Assembly: GCA_945889625.1 (NCBI GenBank)
Contig: CAMDCE010000005.1
Coordinates: 62,001 to 126,000 of the forward strand
Origin: Asaia bogorensis
Lineage (GTDB): Bacteria; Pseudomonadota; Alphaproteobacteria; Reyranellales; Reyranellaceae
Reading direction: 5' to 3'
Length of the DNA stretch: 64,000 nucleotides
Shown here: one piece after another, positions 26,761 through 35,216 of the stretch
Layout of the letters: the number at the start of each line of letters is the position of its first letter
Position numbering within the stretch: the first letter of the stretch is position 1
Program-made: the position numbers and the translations under genes
Notes under the pieces: model-generated
Database searches by the model: none
What the model was told of the DNA's origin: nothing
What the model saw: the letters and a program-made list of their open reading frames with translations, nothing else

Positions 26761-28836
26761 ATGCGGTTGATCGGCGTGGATGTTGGCGGAACTTTCACGG
26801 ACCTGGTCTATGCCGACACCGACGCCGGCCAGACCGAGGTGCACAAGATTTCCACCACCCCGGACGACCCCTCGCGTGGTGTCGTCGACGGGCTGACGGC
26901 GCTCTGCGACAAGTACGGAATTGCGCGCGAGACTATCGACACGGTATTCCACGGCACGACCATCGCCACCAACTCGATCCTGGAACACGACGGCGCCGTC
27001 ACCGGCATGATCACCTCAGGCGGCTATCGCGACATCCTGCATATCGGCCGCCACCAGCGCCCGCAGCATTACTCGATCATGCAGGACATCCCCTGGCAGA
27101 GCCGGCCGCTGATCAAGCGTCGCCACCGCAAGACGGTGAAGGAGCGGCTGGTGCCGCCCAAGGGCGAGGTGCTGGAGGCGCTCGACGAGCAAGGCGTCCG
27201 CGAGGCCGTGCGCGAACTAAGGGAAGCCGGCGTGCAGGCGATCGCCATCTGCTTCCTGTTCTCCTACCTCGACCCCGCGCACGAGGCGCGCGCCATGGCG
27301 ATCGTGCGCGAGGAATATCCCGGGTGCTTCGCCACCACCTCCTCGTCGGTGTCGCCGCAGTTCCGCGAGTTCGAACGCTTCACGACAACGGCGATGAACG
27401 CCTTCGTCGGCCCCAAGGTGCGCAACTACGTGACGCGCCTTGAAGCGGAGATCGAGGCCAACGGCTTCAAGGCGGAGCTCCGCATCATGGCCTCGAACGG
27501 TGGTGTCGCCACGCCCGCCATGGTGGCCGAGCGGCCGGTGCTCACCCTGCTGTCCGGTCCGGCGGCCGGCGTGATCGGCGGCGACTGGGCGGGCGCCCTC
27601 TCGGGCCAGCGCAATCTCATTACCTTCGACGTCGGCGGCACCTCAGCCGACATCGGCATCGTGACTGACGGCGGCTTCGGCGAGGCCACGGCGCGCGATA
27701 CCTGGATCGCCGGTTTCCCCGTGCTGGTGCCGATGATCGACGTCCATACGATCGGCGCCGGCGGCGGCTCGATCGCCTTCGTGGATCAAGCGGGCGCCTT
27801 CAAGGTCGGCCCGCGCTCGGCCGGCGCGGTGCCGGGACCGGCGGCGTACGGCCGCGGCGGCACCAAAGCCACGGTGACCGACGCCAACGTCGTGCTGGGC
27901 CGGCTCGACCGCAGCAACTTCCTGGGCGGCACCATGTCGCTCGACGAAGTGGCGGCGCGACGGGTGATCGGCGAGTTGGCGCGCGACCTCGGCATGACCG
28001 ACCGCGAGGCGGCCGAGGGCGTGGTCACGGTGATCAACGCCAACATGGCCAACGCCATCCGCTCGCGCACCGTCCAGAAGGGCATCGATCCGCGCAACTA
28101 CGCGCTGGTGGCGTTCGGCGGTGCCGGTCCGCTGCACGGCGCCGAGGTGGCGGCCATGCTGGGCATTCCCGAGACCATCGTGCCGCCCCATCCCGGCATC
28201 ACCTCCGCGGTGGGTCTGCTGATCAGCGACCTGCGGTACGACGCCATCCGCACCTCCTTCCAGGTCTCGGGCGCGGTCGACCTGGTGCGCATCAATTCGG
28301 ATTTCGCCGCCATGGCCGCCGAACTCGCCGGCCGCTTCACATCCGATGGCATTGCGCTCGATCGCGTGGCCTTCGAGCGCCGCGGCGACCTGCGTTATGT
28401 CGGCCAGGGCTACGAACTACGCGTGGCCTTCCCCGACGGCATGCTCGACGCGGCCGCGCTGGCCAAGGCCTTCGACGCCTTCCACGAGGTCCACAAGCGC
28501 GAGTACGGCCATCACTTCGCCGACTCCGCCATCGAGATCGTGAACCTGCGTCTGGTCGGCGCCGCCACTGCGGCCAAGATCGCCAAGCCGACGCCGGGTA
28601 CCACCAAATCGCTCGACGCGGCCAGAGTCCGCGCCGGCACCTGCACCTTCCGCGTCGACAGCAAACTTGTCGACTATCCGACCACCTTCTACCGCCGCGA
28701 TCTTCTGCCGGTCGGCGAGCGCATCGCCGGTCCCGCGGTCGTGCTGCAGATGGACTCGACCACCGTCGTGCCGCCACAGCATAGTTTCACAGCCGATTCA
28801 GCCGGCAACCTGATCATCCGGAGAGCCGATGCTTGA
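26761..28836 (+). CDS. hyuA: Hydantoinase/oxoprolinase subunit A (HyuA, N-methylhydantoinase A family)
   Basis: This 691-residue protein is the ATP-binding subunit of the hydantoinase/oxoprolinase/acetone-carboxylase superfamily. The N-terminus MRLIGVDVGGTFTDLVYAD is the actin-fold phosphate loop; FHGTTIATNSILE and GAGGGSIAFVDQAG are further family signatures. With HyuB it drives ATP-dependent hydrolysis of a cyclic amide. A GGGAGG ribosome site lies just before the ATG. Substrates in the family include 5-oxoproline, hydantoins and N-methylhydantoin. The neighbouring ring-opening hydrolase favours a ring amide over acetone carboxylation, and no third, acetone-carboxylase gamma-type gene is present. 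Confidence 0.9.
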   Translation: MRLIGVDVGGTFTDLVYADTDAGQTEVHKISTTPDDPSRGVVDGLTALCDKYGIARETIDTVFHGTTIATNSILEHDGAVTGMITSGGYRDILHIGRHQRPQHYSIMQDIPWQSRPLIKRRHRKTVKERLVPPKGEVLEALDEQGVREAVRELREAGVQAIAICFLFSYLDPAHEARAMAIVREEYPGCFATTSSSVSPQFREFERFTTTAMNAFVGPKVRNYVTRLEAEIEANGFKAELRIMASNGGVATPAMVAERPVLTLLSGPAAGVIGGDWAGALSGQRNLITFDVGGTSADIGIVTDGGFGEATARDTWIAGFPVLVPMIDVHTIGAGGGSIAFVDQAGAFKVGPRSAGAVPGPAAYGRGGTKATVTDANVVLGRLDRSNFLGGTMSLDEVAARRVIGELARDLGMTDREAAEGVVTVINANMANAIRSRTVQKGIDPRNYALVAFGGAGPLHGAEVAAMLGIPETIVPPHPGITSAVGLLISDLRYDAIRTSFQVSGAVDLVRINSDFAAMAAELAGRFTSDGIALDRVAFERRGDLRYVGQGYELRVAFPDGMLDAAALAKAFDAFHEVHKREYGHHFADSAIEIVNLRLVGAATAAKIAKPTPGTTKSLDAARVRAGTCTFRVDSKLVDYPTTFYRRDLLPVGERIAGPAVVLQMDSTTVVPPQHSFTADSAGNLIIRRADA

Positions 28837-28839
28837 AGT

Positions 28840-28955
28840 CATGACCCCCTCCGCCCCGTATGACGGGGCACCTCCCGCGAAGACGGGGGAGGGACATGAT
28901 TCTCTTCCCCTCCCCCGTCTTCGGGGGAGGTGGCCGAGGGCCGGAGGGAGTCATG
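28840..28955. repeat. Composite palindromic element, two inverted units, between hyuA and hyuB
   Basis: Outer arms CATGACCCCCTCCG (28840-28853) and CGGAGGGAGTCATG (28942-28955) pair with one mismatch. Inner arms of 23 bases (28871-28893 and 28908-28930) also pair with one mismatch, and a small hairpin CCCCGT-ATG-ACGGGG lies between. Each half reads, from the centre outward, as a CTCCCC...GGGGAG stem, GGTG, a short stem, then GGAGGG-(G/A)GTCATG. The same design is at 57202-57343, so this is a dispersed repeat family. It splits the hyuAB operon. Confidence 0.75.
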
Positions 28956-28980
28956 CCTCTTCCTCCATAGGAGATGAACG

Positions 28981-30774
28981 ATGACCCCCGCCCCACTCCG
29001 CCAGCCTGCGCCCAAGCCCGATCGCATCGATCCGATCACCACGTCGGTGATCCAGGGCGCGCTCGAGAACATCGCGGTCGAGATGGGCTACAAGCTGATG
29101 CGCATGAGCTACTCCTCGATCATCCGCGAGTCGGAGGATTTTGGCGCAGCTCTCGTCGACGCCGAAGGCCGCGGGCTGGCCGAGTCGGCGCAGTCGACGC
29201 CGCTGCAGTCCGGCCCGATCCCGGGCTACATCCGCGGCATCCTGAAGACGCTCAAGGATCGCGGCGACACGATCCATCCCGGCGACGTCATCATGCACAA
29301 CGACGCCTATTCCGGCGCCAGCCACGGCCCGGACGTCGCTTTCGTCGTGCCGGTGTTCGTCGGTGGCCGGCTGATCGCCTTTGCCGCGACGACGGCGCAC
29401 CATCTCGACATCGGCGCCCTGTCGCCCGGCTCGTGCGGCATCGTCGAGGCGATCGATGCCTATGCCGAGGGCCTGCAGTTCAAGGCGATCAAGGTCTACG
29501 ACCGTGGCACCAAGAACGAGATGGTGTGGCAGATCGTGCGCGACAATATTCGCGCCTCGGACCTCGTTGTCGGCGACATGGATGCGCAAGTGGCGGCCGC
29601 GCGCATCGGCGCCGATCGGCTGGTCGAGCTGGTCGAGCGCTACGGCATCGAGACCTTCGATCTGGCCTGCGTCGCCCTGATGGACCATGCCGAGCGGCTG
29701 ATGCGCGGGGCCATCGCCAGGCTGCCCGACGGCGTCTATCGCGCCGAGACGGCGATCGACGGCTATCTCGACAGCGACGATCCCTCCAAGAAGGAACTGC
29801 CGATCGTCGTCACCATCACCAAGAAGGACAACAGCCTCGTCGTCGACCTCACCGGTACCGCGCCACAGGTCCCCGACCGGCCGATCAACATGCCGCTCGA
29901 AGGCACTGCCGACATCGCAATCTGGCTCACCATCCGCTCGGTGCTGCTCGACACCGAGATCCATGGCCACATTCCGGTGAACGCCGGCCTGATCCGGCCG
30001 ATCACCATCATCGCGCCCAAGGGATGCCTGGCCAACCCGACCTTCCCGGCGCCTACCATCGCCCGCTTCTGTCCGGGCAATCAGCTCGCCGACACGGTGA
30101 TGAAGGCGCTGTCGGCCGCCATGCCGGGCAATGTCTCGGCAGGCATTGGCAACCTCAAGGTCATCGCCTTCTCGGGCCTCAAGGACGAAACGCACTGGGT
30201 GCACATGGAGATCTTCGAGGGCTCCTACGGCGGGCGGCTGGGCAAGGACGGCATGGACGCCGTCGACACGCTCTACGCCAATACCCGCAACAACCCGATC
30301 GAGGACATCGAGACCCATCTGCCATTGCGCGTGCTGCGCTACGAGCTGCGCGAGGATGTGACCGGCGCCGGCAAGTGGCGCGGCGGCCTGGGCTCGGTGC
30401 GCGAGTTCGCGTTCCTCAGCGACGGCGGCGCCTCGGTCGAGGGCGAAGGCCATCGCTATCGGCCCTGGGGCTTCCTGGGCGGCAGCGAAGGCATGCCGGC
30501 CAAGCTCGACCTCGTCACGCCGGGCGCCGCAGACCGCGCGCTGCCGTCGAAGGTGCCGCACATGAACATCGCCACCGGCGGCCGCTTCGTCTGCTATGGC
30601 CCGGCCGGCGGCGGCTACGGCAATCCGCTGGAGCGCGATCCCGCCAAGGTGGCGGACGACGTACTGGACGAGGTGATCTCGGTCGAGACGGCGCTCAGGG
30701 ATTACGGTGTAGTCGTCTCGGCCAAGGGTGTGGTTGATCAGGAAGCCACCGCGAAGTTGCGCGCCAGCCGGTAA
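28981..30774 (+). CDS. hyuB: Hydantoinase/oxoprolinase subunit B (HyuB, N-methylhydantoinase B family)
   Basis: This 597-residue protein is the partner of HyuA. Family marks are KLMRMSYSSIIRESEDFG near the N-terminus, HNDAYSGASHGPDVAFVVPVF (likely metal-site region), TAHHLDIGALSPGS, and a C-terminal EGHRYRPWGFLGG. The start at 28981 follows an AGGAG ribosome site 7 bases upstream. HyuA and HyuB normally form a tight complex. Here 144 bases with a large palindromic repeat separate the genes, so coupling is through mRNA and not overlap. Confidence 0.9.
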   Translation: MTPAPLRQPAPKPDRIDPITTSVIQGALENIAVEMGYKLMRMSYSSIIRESEDFGAALVDAEGRGLAESAQSTPLQSGPIPGYIRGILKTLKDRGDTIHPGDVIMHNDAYSGASHGPDVAFVVPVFVGGRLIAFAATTAHHLDIGALSPGSCGIVEAIDAYAEGLQFKAIKVYDRGTKNEMVWQIVRDNIRASDLVVGDMDAQVAAARIGADRLVELVERYGIETFDLACVALMDHAERLMRGAIARLPDGVYRAETAIDGYLDSDDPSKKELPIVVTITKKDNSLVVDLTGTAPQVPDRPINMPLEGTADIAIWLTIRSVLLDTEIHGHIPVNAGLIRPITIIAPKGCLANPTFPAPTIARFCPGNQLADTVMKALSAAMPGNVSAGIGNLKVIAFSGLKDETHWVHMEIFEGSYGGRLGKDGMDAVDTLYANTRNNPIEDIETHLPLRVLRYELREDVTGAGKWRGGLGSVREFAFLSDGGASVEGEGHRYRPWGFLGGSEGMPAKLDLVTPGAADRALPSKVPHMNIATGGRFVCYGPAGGGYGNPLERDPAKVADDVLDEVISVETALRDYGVVVSAKGVVDQEATAKLRASR

Positions 30775-30792
30775 GGCGTCATTACCGGCGAC

Positions 30793-31767
30793 GTGGCTCG
30801 AGCCCAGACACGAATCGGCATCCTTGGCGCAGGCGCGATGGCGTCAACGCATGCCGCCGCCTTTGCCACGATGGCTGATGTCGAGGTGATCGGCATCTTT
30901 GGTCGCGATATCGGGCGAGTGCGTTCGGTCGCGATGCTTTGCGAGTCAAAGCCCGTCGACGACGCCCGCGCGCTCATCGAAAGCAGCGTAATCGATGCTA
31001 TCGACATCTGCCTGCCAAGTGCGATCCATCCCGAGTTCGCGATCGCAGCACTCGACCACGGCAAGCACGTCTTCTGCGAAACGCCTATGGCGCTACGGCT
31101 GGCGGACGCCCGCGCAATGCGCGATGCCGCACGCAAAGCCGGCCGGCTGCTCCAGGTCGGACTGCTGATGCGATCGGTCGGCGCCTACCAGCACCTCAGC
31201 AAGGCCGTCGGTTCGGGTGCGCACGGCCGTCTGCTTGGCCTGTCGACCTGGCGGTTGGGATCGTACCTCCATCCCGACGCGGCCGATCACAAGGCGCATT
31301 ACAGCGATCCCTCGACCGAGCTGATGACCTTCGACTTCGACGTCGTGCTGTGGCTGATGGGCAGGCCGGCGCGGCTATCGGCTGCCGGTGGCGGCGACGT
31401 CACGGCTTTGCTGAGTTACGACGACGGCCGGCATGCCACCGTCTCAGCCAGCGGCCTGATGCCGCCCGGCTTTCGCTTCACGGTCGGCTTCCGCGCCCTG
31501 TTCGAGCGCGCCGCCTTCGAGCTTGAGACCGTGTTCGCCGGCGGTTCGCCGCGCAACACCCTCACCATGGCTGAGGGCATAGCGGCGCCGCGGGCCGTCG
31601 CGTTGCAGGGCGGCAATCCCTACGAGGCCGAGTTGCGGCGGTTCATCGATTGCATCCACGGCAAGGCCGACCCTGCGCTGCTCGACGCCGAGCGGGCGAT
31701 CGAAGCGCTCACGCTCTCCCTCGCCACGCAGCGCGCCCTCGCCGTGGGGCAGTCGGTCGCGGTCTGA
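30793..31767 (+). CDS. Gfo/Idh/MocA family NAD(P)-dependent oxidoreductase
   Basis: This 324-residue protein starts at a GTG (30793) and shows an N-terminal Rossmann fold (IGILGAGAMASTHAAAFATM) and GKHVFCETPMALRLADARAM, where the family usually has an E-K-P lysine. Here the triad reads E-T-P, so the usual catalytic lysine is replaced by Thr. The second domain has the STELMTFDFDVVLWLMG motif. It lies 18 bases after hyuB and may belong to the same operon. The substrate is unknown. Confidence 0.85.
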   Translation: MARAQTRIGILGAGAMASTHAAAFATMADVEVIGIFGRDIGRVRSVAMLCESKPVDDARALIESSVIDAIDICLPSAIHPEFAIAALDHGKHVFCETPMALRLADARAMRDAARKAGRLLQVGLLMRSVGAYQHLSKAVGSGAHGRLLGLSTWRLGSYLHPDAADHKAHYSDPSTELMTFDFDVVLWLMGRPARLSAAGGGDVTALLSYDDGRHATVSASGLMPPGFRFTVGFRALFERAAFELETVFAGGSPRNTLTMAEGIAAPRAVALQGGNPYEAELRRFIDCIHGKADPALLDAERAIEALTLSLATQRALAVGQSVAV

Positions 31768-32087
31768 GGCGCTAGGCCTGGCAGCGATTTCGGTAAGAAC
31801 CATAATCGTCGGTTCGGACCCGCCGGGCGTAGAATGGCGGGCAGTCCCGCGAGCCGTCAGGAGCCCCCATGTCCGATCTTTCCGTGTCATCGTCATTGCC
31901 GTCGTCTTCTCTTGTCATTTCCGCGGATTCGGCCCGTTTCCCGCACCGTTTAATGCCGTTTTCCACACGGCTCGCGCGGGCCGAAACCCTTGATTCCAAA
32001 GGCTCGCCGCCCGCACCCCCGATTTTTTCCCGCTATTTTGACGAGAGCGCCCGCTATCCGACCGGCCCCGCTGTCCCTGCCTTCCCC
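31768..32087. other. Intergenic stretch without supported gene
   Basis: This stretch between the oxidoreductase gene and the SRP RNA promoter has an open frame of 82 codons (31869-32117, plus strand), with a Ser/Pro-rich composition, no ribosome site and no recognisable pattern. I see no convincing gene or structured element in it. Confidence 0.5.
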
Positions 32088-32116
32088 TTGCACCCGTCGC
32101 CCGGACTCCTGATATA
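32088..32116 (+). promoter_or_regulatory. Sigma-70 promoter of the SRP RNA gene
   Basis: TTGCAC (32088-32093) and GATATA (32111-32116) are separated by exactly 17 bases, and the expected start, 6-9 bases on, coincides with the predicted 5' end of the 4.5S RNA near 32124. The match of spacing, box quality and RNA boundary makes this the best-supported promoter in the window. Confidence 0.7.
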
Positions 32117-32123
32117 ACTCCGT

Positions 32124-32216
32124 TGAGGGGCCGGTGTGGGCGGAGCAGTCGCCAACCCGGTCAGATCCGGAAGGAAGCAGCCGTAACGAATTCGCTTCGG
32201 GTCATGCCGGTCTCTC
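32124..32216 (+). ncRNA. ffs: Signal recognition particle 4.5S RNA
   Basis: The universally conserved SRP core is present at 32159-32182: GGTCAGATCCGGAAGGAAGC, with its GGAA tetraloop, followed by AGCC. Flanking halves can fold back: ACCCG at 32154-32158 with CGGGT near 32198-32202, and GAG plus CCGG at the 5' end with CCGG and CTC at 32207-32214. The RNA binds Ffh and directs membrane and signal-peptide proteins to the translocon. Its position directly upstream of dnaX is a common alphaproteobacterial arrangement. The ends are estimated to within several bases. Confidence 0.93.
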
Positions 32217-32320
32217 ACCCGTTTCGTCCGCGCGCGCAGTCGCGGGCGGCGGGCGGCCCAGGCGCGACGACCGCCGGGCTCTAAGGGGCCACGGCGCTTT
32301 ATCGGGTAGGACACCACGCC

Positions 32321-34102
32321 ATGCCGGAAGCCAAGGACTCGCTTCCCTATCGGGTGCTCGCCCGCAAATACCGTCCCGTCGATTTCACCACCCTGATCGG
32401 CCAGGAGGCGATGGTGCGCACGCTGCGCAACGCCATCGCTACCGGCCGCATTGCGCACGCATTCATGCTCACCGGCGTGCGCGGCGTCGGCAAGACGACG
32501 ACGGCCCGCATCATTGCCCGGGCGCTCAACTGCATCGGCCCCGACGGCAAGGGCGGGCCGACCGTCGATCCCTGCGGCGTCTGCCAGCACTGCAAGGCCA
32601 TCACCGAGGACCGCGACGTCGACGTGATCGAGATGGACGCCGCCTCCCGCACCGGCATCGACGACGTGCGCGAACTGATCGAGGGCGTGCGCTACCGCCC
32701 CGTCTCGGCGCGCTACAAGGTCTACATCATCGACGAAGTGCACATGCTGTCGGACAAGGCGTTCAACGCCTTGCTCAAGACGCTGGAGGAGCCGCCGCCG
32801 CATGTGAAGTTCATCTTCGCCACCACCGAGATCCGCAAGGTGCCGGTGACGGTGCTGAGCCGCTGCCAGCGCTTTGACCTCAAGCGCGTGCCGCAGGACG
32901 TGCTGATCGGGCATTTCGCCGGGATCGCCGCCACCGAGAAAGTCGAGATCTCGCCCGAGGCGCTGGCGCTCTTGGCCCGCGCCGCCGACGGCTCGGTGCG
33001 CGACGGACTCTCCATGCTCGACCAGGCGATCGCCCATGGCGGCGGCGTGGTCGATGGCGCGCAGGTCCGCGACATGCTGGGGCTGGCCGACCGCAGCCGC
33101 GTGCTCGACCTGTTCGAGAAGGTGATGCGCGGCGACGCCCCGGCGGTGATCGCGGCCCTGGGCGAAATGCACGATTCCGGCGCCGATCCCGCCGTCATCC
33201 TGCAGGACCTGCTCGAGACGTCGCACTGGGTGACACGGCTGAAAGTGGCGCCGGAGGCGGGCGCCAATTCCGCCGACAGCGAACGCAACCAGGGCCTCGC
33301 CATGGCCAACAAGCTTTCCATGGCCTCGCTGACGCGCGCCTGGATGCTGCTGCTGAAGGGCCTGCAGGAGACACTCTACGCGCCCTCGCCGGTGCGCGCC
33401 GCCGAAATGGCGCTGATTCGCCTGTGCTACGCCGCCGACCTGCCCTCGCCGTCCGATGCGCTGAAGGCGCTTCAGAACGGCGCCGCACCCGCCGCCACGA
33501 CGGGCGTCCCTGCAGTCCCGCCGCCGCGCGGCGGCGGAGGCGGTGCCGCCGCGCGTCTGGCCCCGCAGCCGGTCGCTGCGGTCAGCCAACCGGCCTCCGC
33601 GGTCGGCCAACCAGCCGAAGCCCTGCCCGCACCCAAGACCTTCACCGAAGTGGTGGCGCTGTTCGAGACCCGCCGCGAGGCCCGCCTGGTGCATCACCTG
33701 ATGCACCATGTGCACGAGGTGCGCTGCGAGCCCGGCCTGATCGAGTTCAGCACCGAACCGCAGGCGCCGAAGGATCTCGCCGCCAAGGTCGCCGAGTCCC
33801 TGAGCCAGTGGACCGGCCGGCGCTGGATCGCCTCGGTGTCGCGCGACGCCGGCAAACCCACGCTGGTGGCGCAGAAGGCCGCCAACGCCGACACGCTGCG
33901 CAGCCAGGCCGAGAGCAACCCGCTGGTCCAGGCGATCCTCAAGACCTTTCCCGGCGCCAAGCTCGACGGCGTGCGGCGCAAGGGCGAGCAGGCCTCGATG
34001 GTCGCCGGGCTGATGACGGGGCTGGGCCAGCCGACGGCCGAGGAGCCGCCCCTCCCAGAGGAATATCCCGCCGACGACGACGTTCCCGAAAGCGAGTTCT
34101 GA
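32321..34102 (+). CDS. dnaX: DNA polymerase III subunit gamma/tau
   Basis: This 593-residue clamp-loader ATPase has Walker A GVRGVGKT (52-59), zinc cysteines C71, C85, C88, C91, Walker B IIDEVH (about 137-141) and the SRC sensor-1 motif (180-182). A Pro/Ala-rich linker near 395-430 (QPVAAVSQPASAVGQPAEA) leads to the tau C-terminal domains, which contact the polymerase and DnaB. Length suits a full tau. I did not see an obvious A-rich frameshift site of the E. coli type. The stop overlaps the ybaB start as TGATG. Confidence 0.96.
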   Translation: MPEAKDSLPYRVLARKYRPVDFTTLIGQEAMVRTLRNAIATGRIAHAFMLTGVRGVGKTTTARIIARALNCIGPDGKGGPTVDPCGVCQHCKAITEDRDVDVIEMDAASRTGIDDVRELIEGVRYRPVSARYKVYIIDEVHMLSDKAFNALLKTLEEPPPHVKFIFATTEIRKVPVTVLSRCQRFDLKRVPQDVLIGHFAGIAATEKVEISPEALALLARAADGSVRDGLSMLDQAIAHGGGVVDGAQVRDMLGLADRSRVLDLFEKVMRGDAPAVIAALGEMHDSGADPAVILQDLLETSHWVTRLKVAPEAGANSADSERNQGLAMANKLSMASLTRAWMLLLKGLQETLYAPSPVRAAEMALIRLCYAADLPSPSDALKALQNGAAPAATTGVPAVPPPRGGGGGAAARLAPQPVAAVSQPASAVGQPAEALPAPKTFTEVVALFETRREARLVHHLMHHVHEVRCEPGLIEFSTEPQAPKDLAAKVAESLSQWTGRRWIASVSRDAGKPTLVAQKAANADTLRSQAESNPLVQAILKTFPGAKLDGVRRKGEQASMVAGLMTGLGQPTAEEPPLPEEYPADDDVPESEF

Positions 34103-34431
34103 TGTTCGACAAGCTCAAGGATCTCGGCGGCTTGATGCAGCAGGCCCAGGCCATGCAGCAGAAGATGCAGGAGCTGCAGGCGACGCTCGAGCGCCTGGAA
34201 ATCGTCGGCAGCTCCGGCGCCGGCCTGGTCAAGGTGACGGTCAACGGCAAGAACGAGACGCGCAAGGTCGAGATCGATCCCTCGCTCTTCAAGCCCGAAG
34301 ACAAGGGCGTGGTCGAGGACCTGGTCGTGGCCGCCGCCAACGACGCACGGACCAAGGTCGAGCAGATGGTGCAGGAACAGATGCGCACCGTCACCGGCGG
34401 CCTCAGCCTGCCGCCGGGCTTCAAGCTCTAG
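34102..34431 (+). CDS. YbaB/EbfC family nucleoid-associated protein
   Basis: This 109-residue protein is a DNA-binding dimer of the YbaB/EbfC family, with the glutamine/methionine-rich N-terminal helix (LGGLMQQAQAMQQKMQELQA) and the core VTVNGKNETRKVEIDPSLF. The ATG at 34102 overlaps the dnaX stop by 1 base. The next gene, recR, starts immediately after its stop codon. The dnaX-ybaB-recR order is conserved across many bacteria and supports the call. Confidence 0.95.
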   Translation: MFDKLKDLGGLMQQAQAMQQKMQELQATLERLEIVGSSGAGLVKVTVNGKNETRKVEIDPSLFKPEDKGVVEDLVVAAANDARTKVEQMVQEQMRTVTGGLSLPPGFKL

Positions 34432-35025
34432 ATGATCGGTCCTGAAATCGAGCGACTGATCCAGTTGCTCGGCCGGCTGCCCGGGCTGGGGCCGCGCTCG
34501 GCCCGCCGTGTGGCGCTGCATCTCCTGAAGAAGCGCGAGACGTTGATGGGGCCGCTCAGCACGGCGCTCGCCGATGCCGCGCGGGCGATCAAACCGTGCT
34601 CGCTGTGCGGCAATCTCGACACCGTCGACCCCTGCTCGATCTGCGCCGATCCCAAGCGCGACGCCGGCCTGCTCTGCGTCGTCGAGGACGTCGGCGACCT
34701 GTGGGCGATGGAGCGCGGCAAGATCTTTCCCGGCCGCTATCACGTGCTCGGCGGCACCCTGTCGGCGCTCGACGGCATCGGGCCGGACGAACTCAACATC
34801 GGCAATCTCCTCAAGCGGGTGAAGGCGGGCGGCATCCGCGAGGTGATCGTGGCGACCAACGCCACCGTCGACGGCCAGACCACCGCCCACTATCTCGCCG
34901 AGCGGCTGGCCGATTCGGACGTGCCGATCACCCGCCTGGCACACGGCGTGCCGGTGGGCGGCGAGCTCGACTGGCTGGACGACGGCACACTGGCGACCGC
35001 GCTGAAGGCGCGGCGCGCGCTATGA
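34432..35025 (+). CDS. recR: Recombination mediator protein RecR
   Basis: This 197-residue RecR has the helix-hairpin-helix region [17 protein letters not shown], the zinc motif [16 protein letters not shown], a TOPRIM domain ([11 protein letters not shown]) and the Walker-B-like end (THYLAERL-type, here [11 protein letters not shown]). It works with RecO, whose gene lies at 44.6-45.3 kb, to load RecA on gaps. The C-terminal residues [10 protein letters not shown] and the stop codon form the first copy of a 38-base tandem repeat that continues into the intergenic space. Confidence 0.96.
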   Translation: MIGPEIERLIQLLGRLPGLGPRSARRVALHLLKKRETLMGPLSTALADAARAIKPCSLCGNLDTVDPCSICADPKRDAGLLCVVEDVGDLWAMERGKIFPGRYHVLGGTLSALDGIGPDELNIGNLLKRVKAGGIREVIVATNATVDGQTTAHYLAERLADSDVPITRLAHGVPVGGELDWLDDGTLATALKARRAL

Positions 35026-35216
35026 CGGGGGCGACCGCGCTGAAGCGCGGCGCGCGCTATGACGGGGGCGACCGCGCTGAAGGCGCGGCACGCGTTATGA
35101 CGGGGGCGACCGCGCTGAAGGCGCGCCGCGAGCTATGACGGGGGCGACCGCGCTGAAGGCGCGGCGCGCGCTATGACGGGGGCGACCGCGCTGAAGGCGC
35201 GGCGTGGCCTGTGACC
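34993..35216 (+). repeat. Six-copy 38-bp tandem repeat of the recR/DUF4126 junction with chained ATGA mini-ORFs
   Basis: Copies begin at 34993, 35031, 35068, 35106, 35144 and 35182; the second is one base short (37). The unit begins GCGACCGCGCTGAAGGCGCG and ends CTATGACGGGG. The first copy is the end of recR, and the last contains the GTG start (35211) of the next gene. ATG codons occur at 35022, 35059, 35097, 35135 and 35173. Reading from 35022 ends at TGA 35136-35138, which overlaps the ATG at 35135. That ORF ([13 protein letters not shown]) ends at 35174-35176, overlapping the ATG at 35173, whose ORF ends at 35212-35214, overlapping the GTG at 35211. The stop-start chain is therefore unbroken despite the one-base deletion. 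Confidence 0.9.

Noticed and set aside
26761..30774. Acetone carboxylase
   Set aside because: Only the A- and B-type subunits are present, with no gamma-type subunit; the hydantoinase/oxoprolinase assignment fits better.
31869..32117. 82-codon plus-strand frame before the SRP RNA
   Set aside because: No ribosome site, low-complexity Ser/Pro composition, and it runs through the SRP RNA promoter.
34993..35216. Repeat array as a CRISPR
   Set aside because: Units are directly adjacent with no spacers and derive from the recR end.
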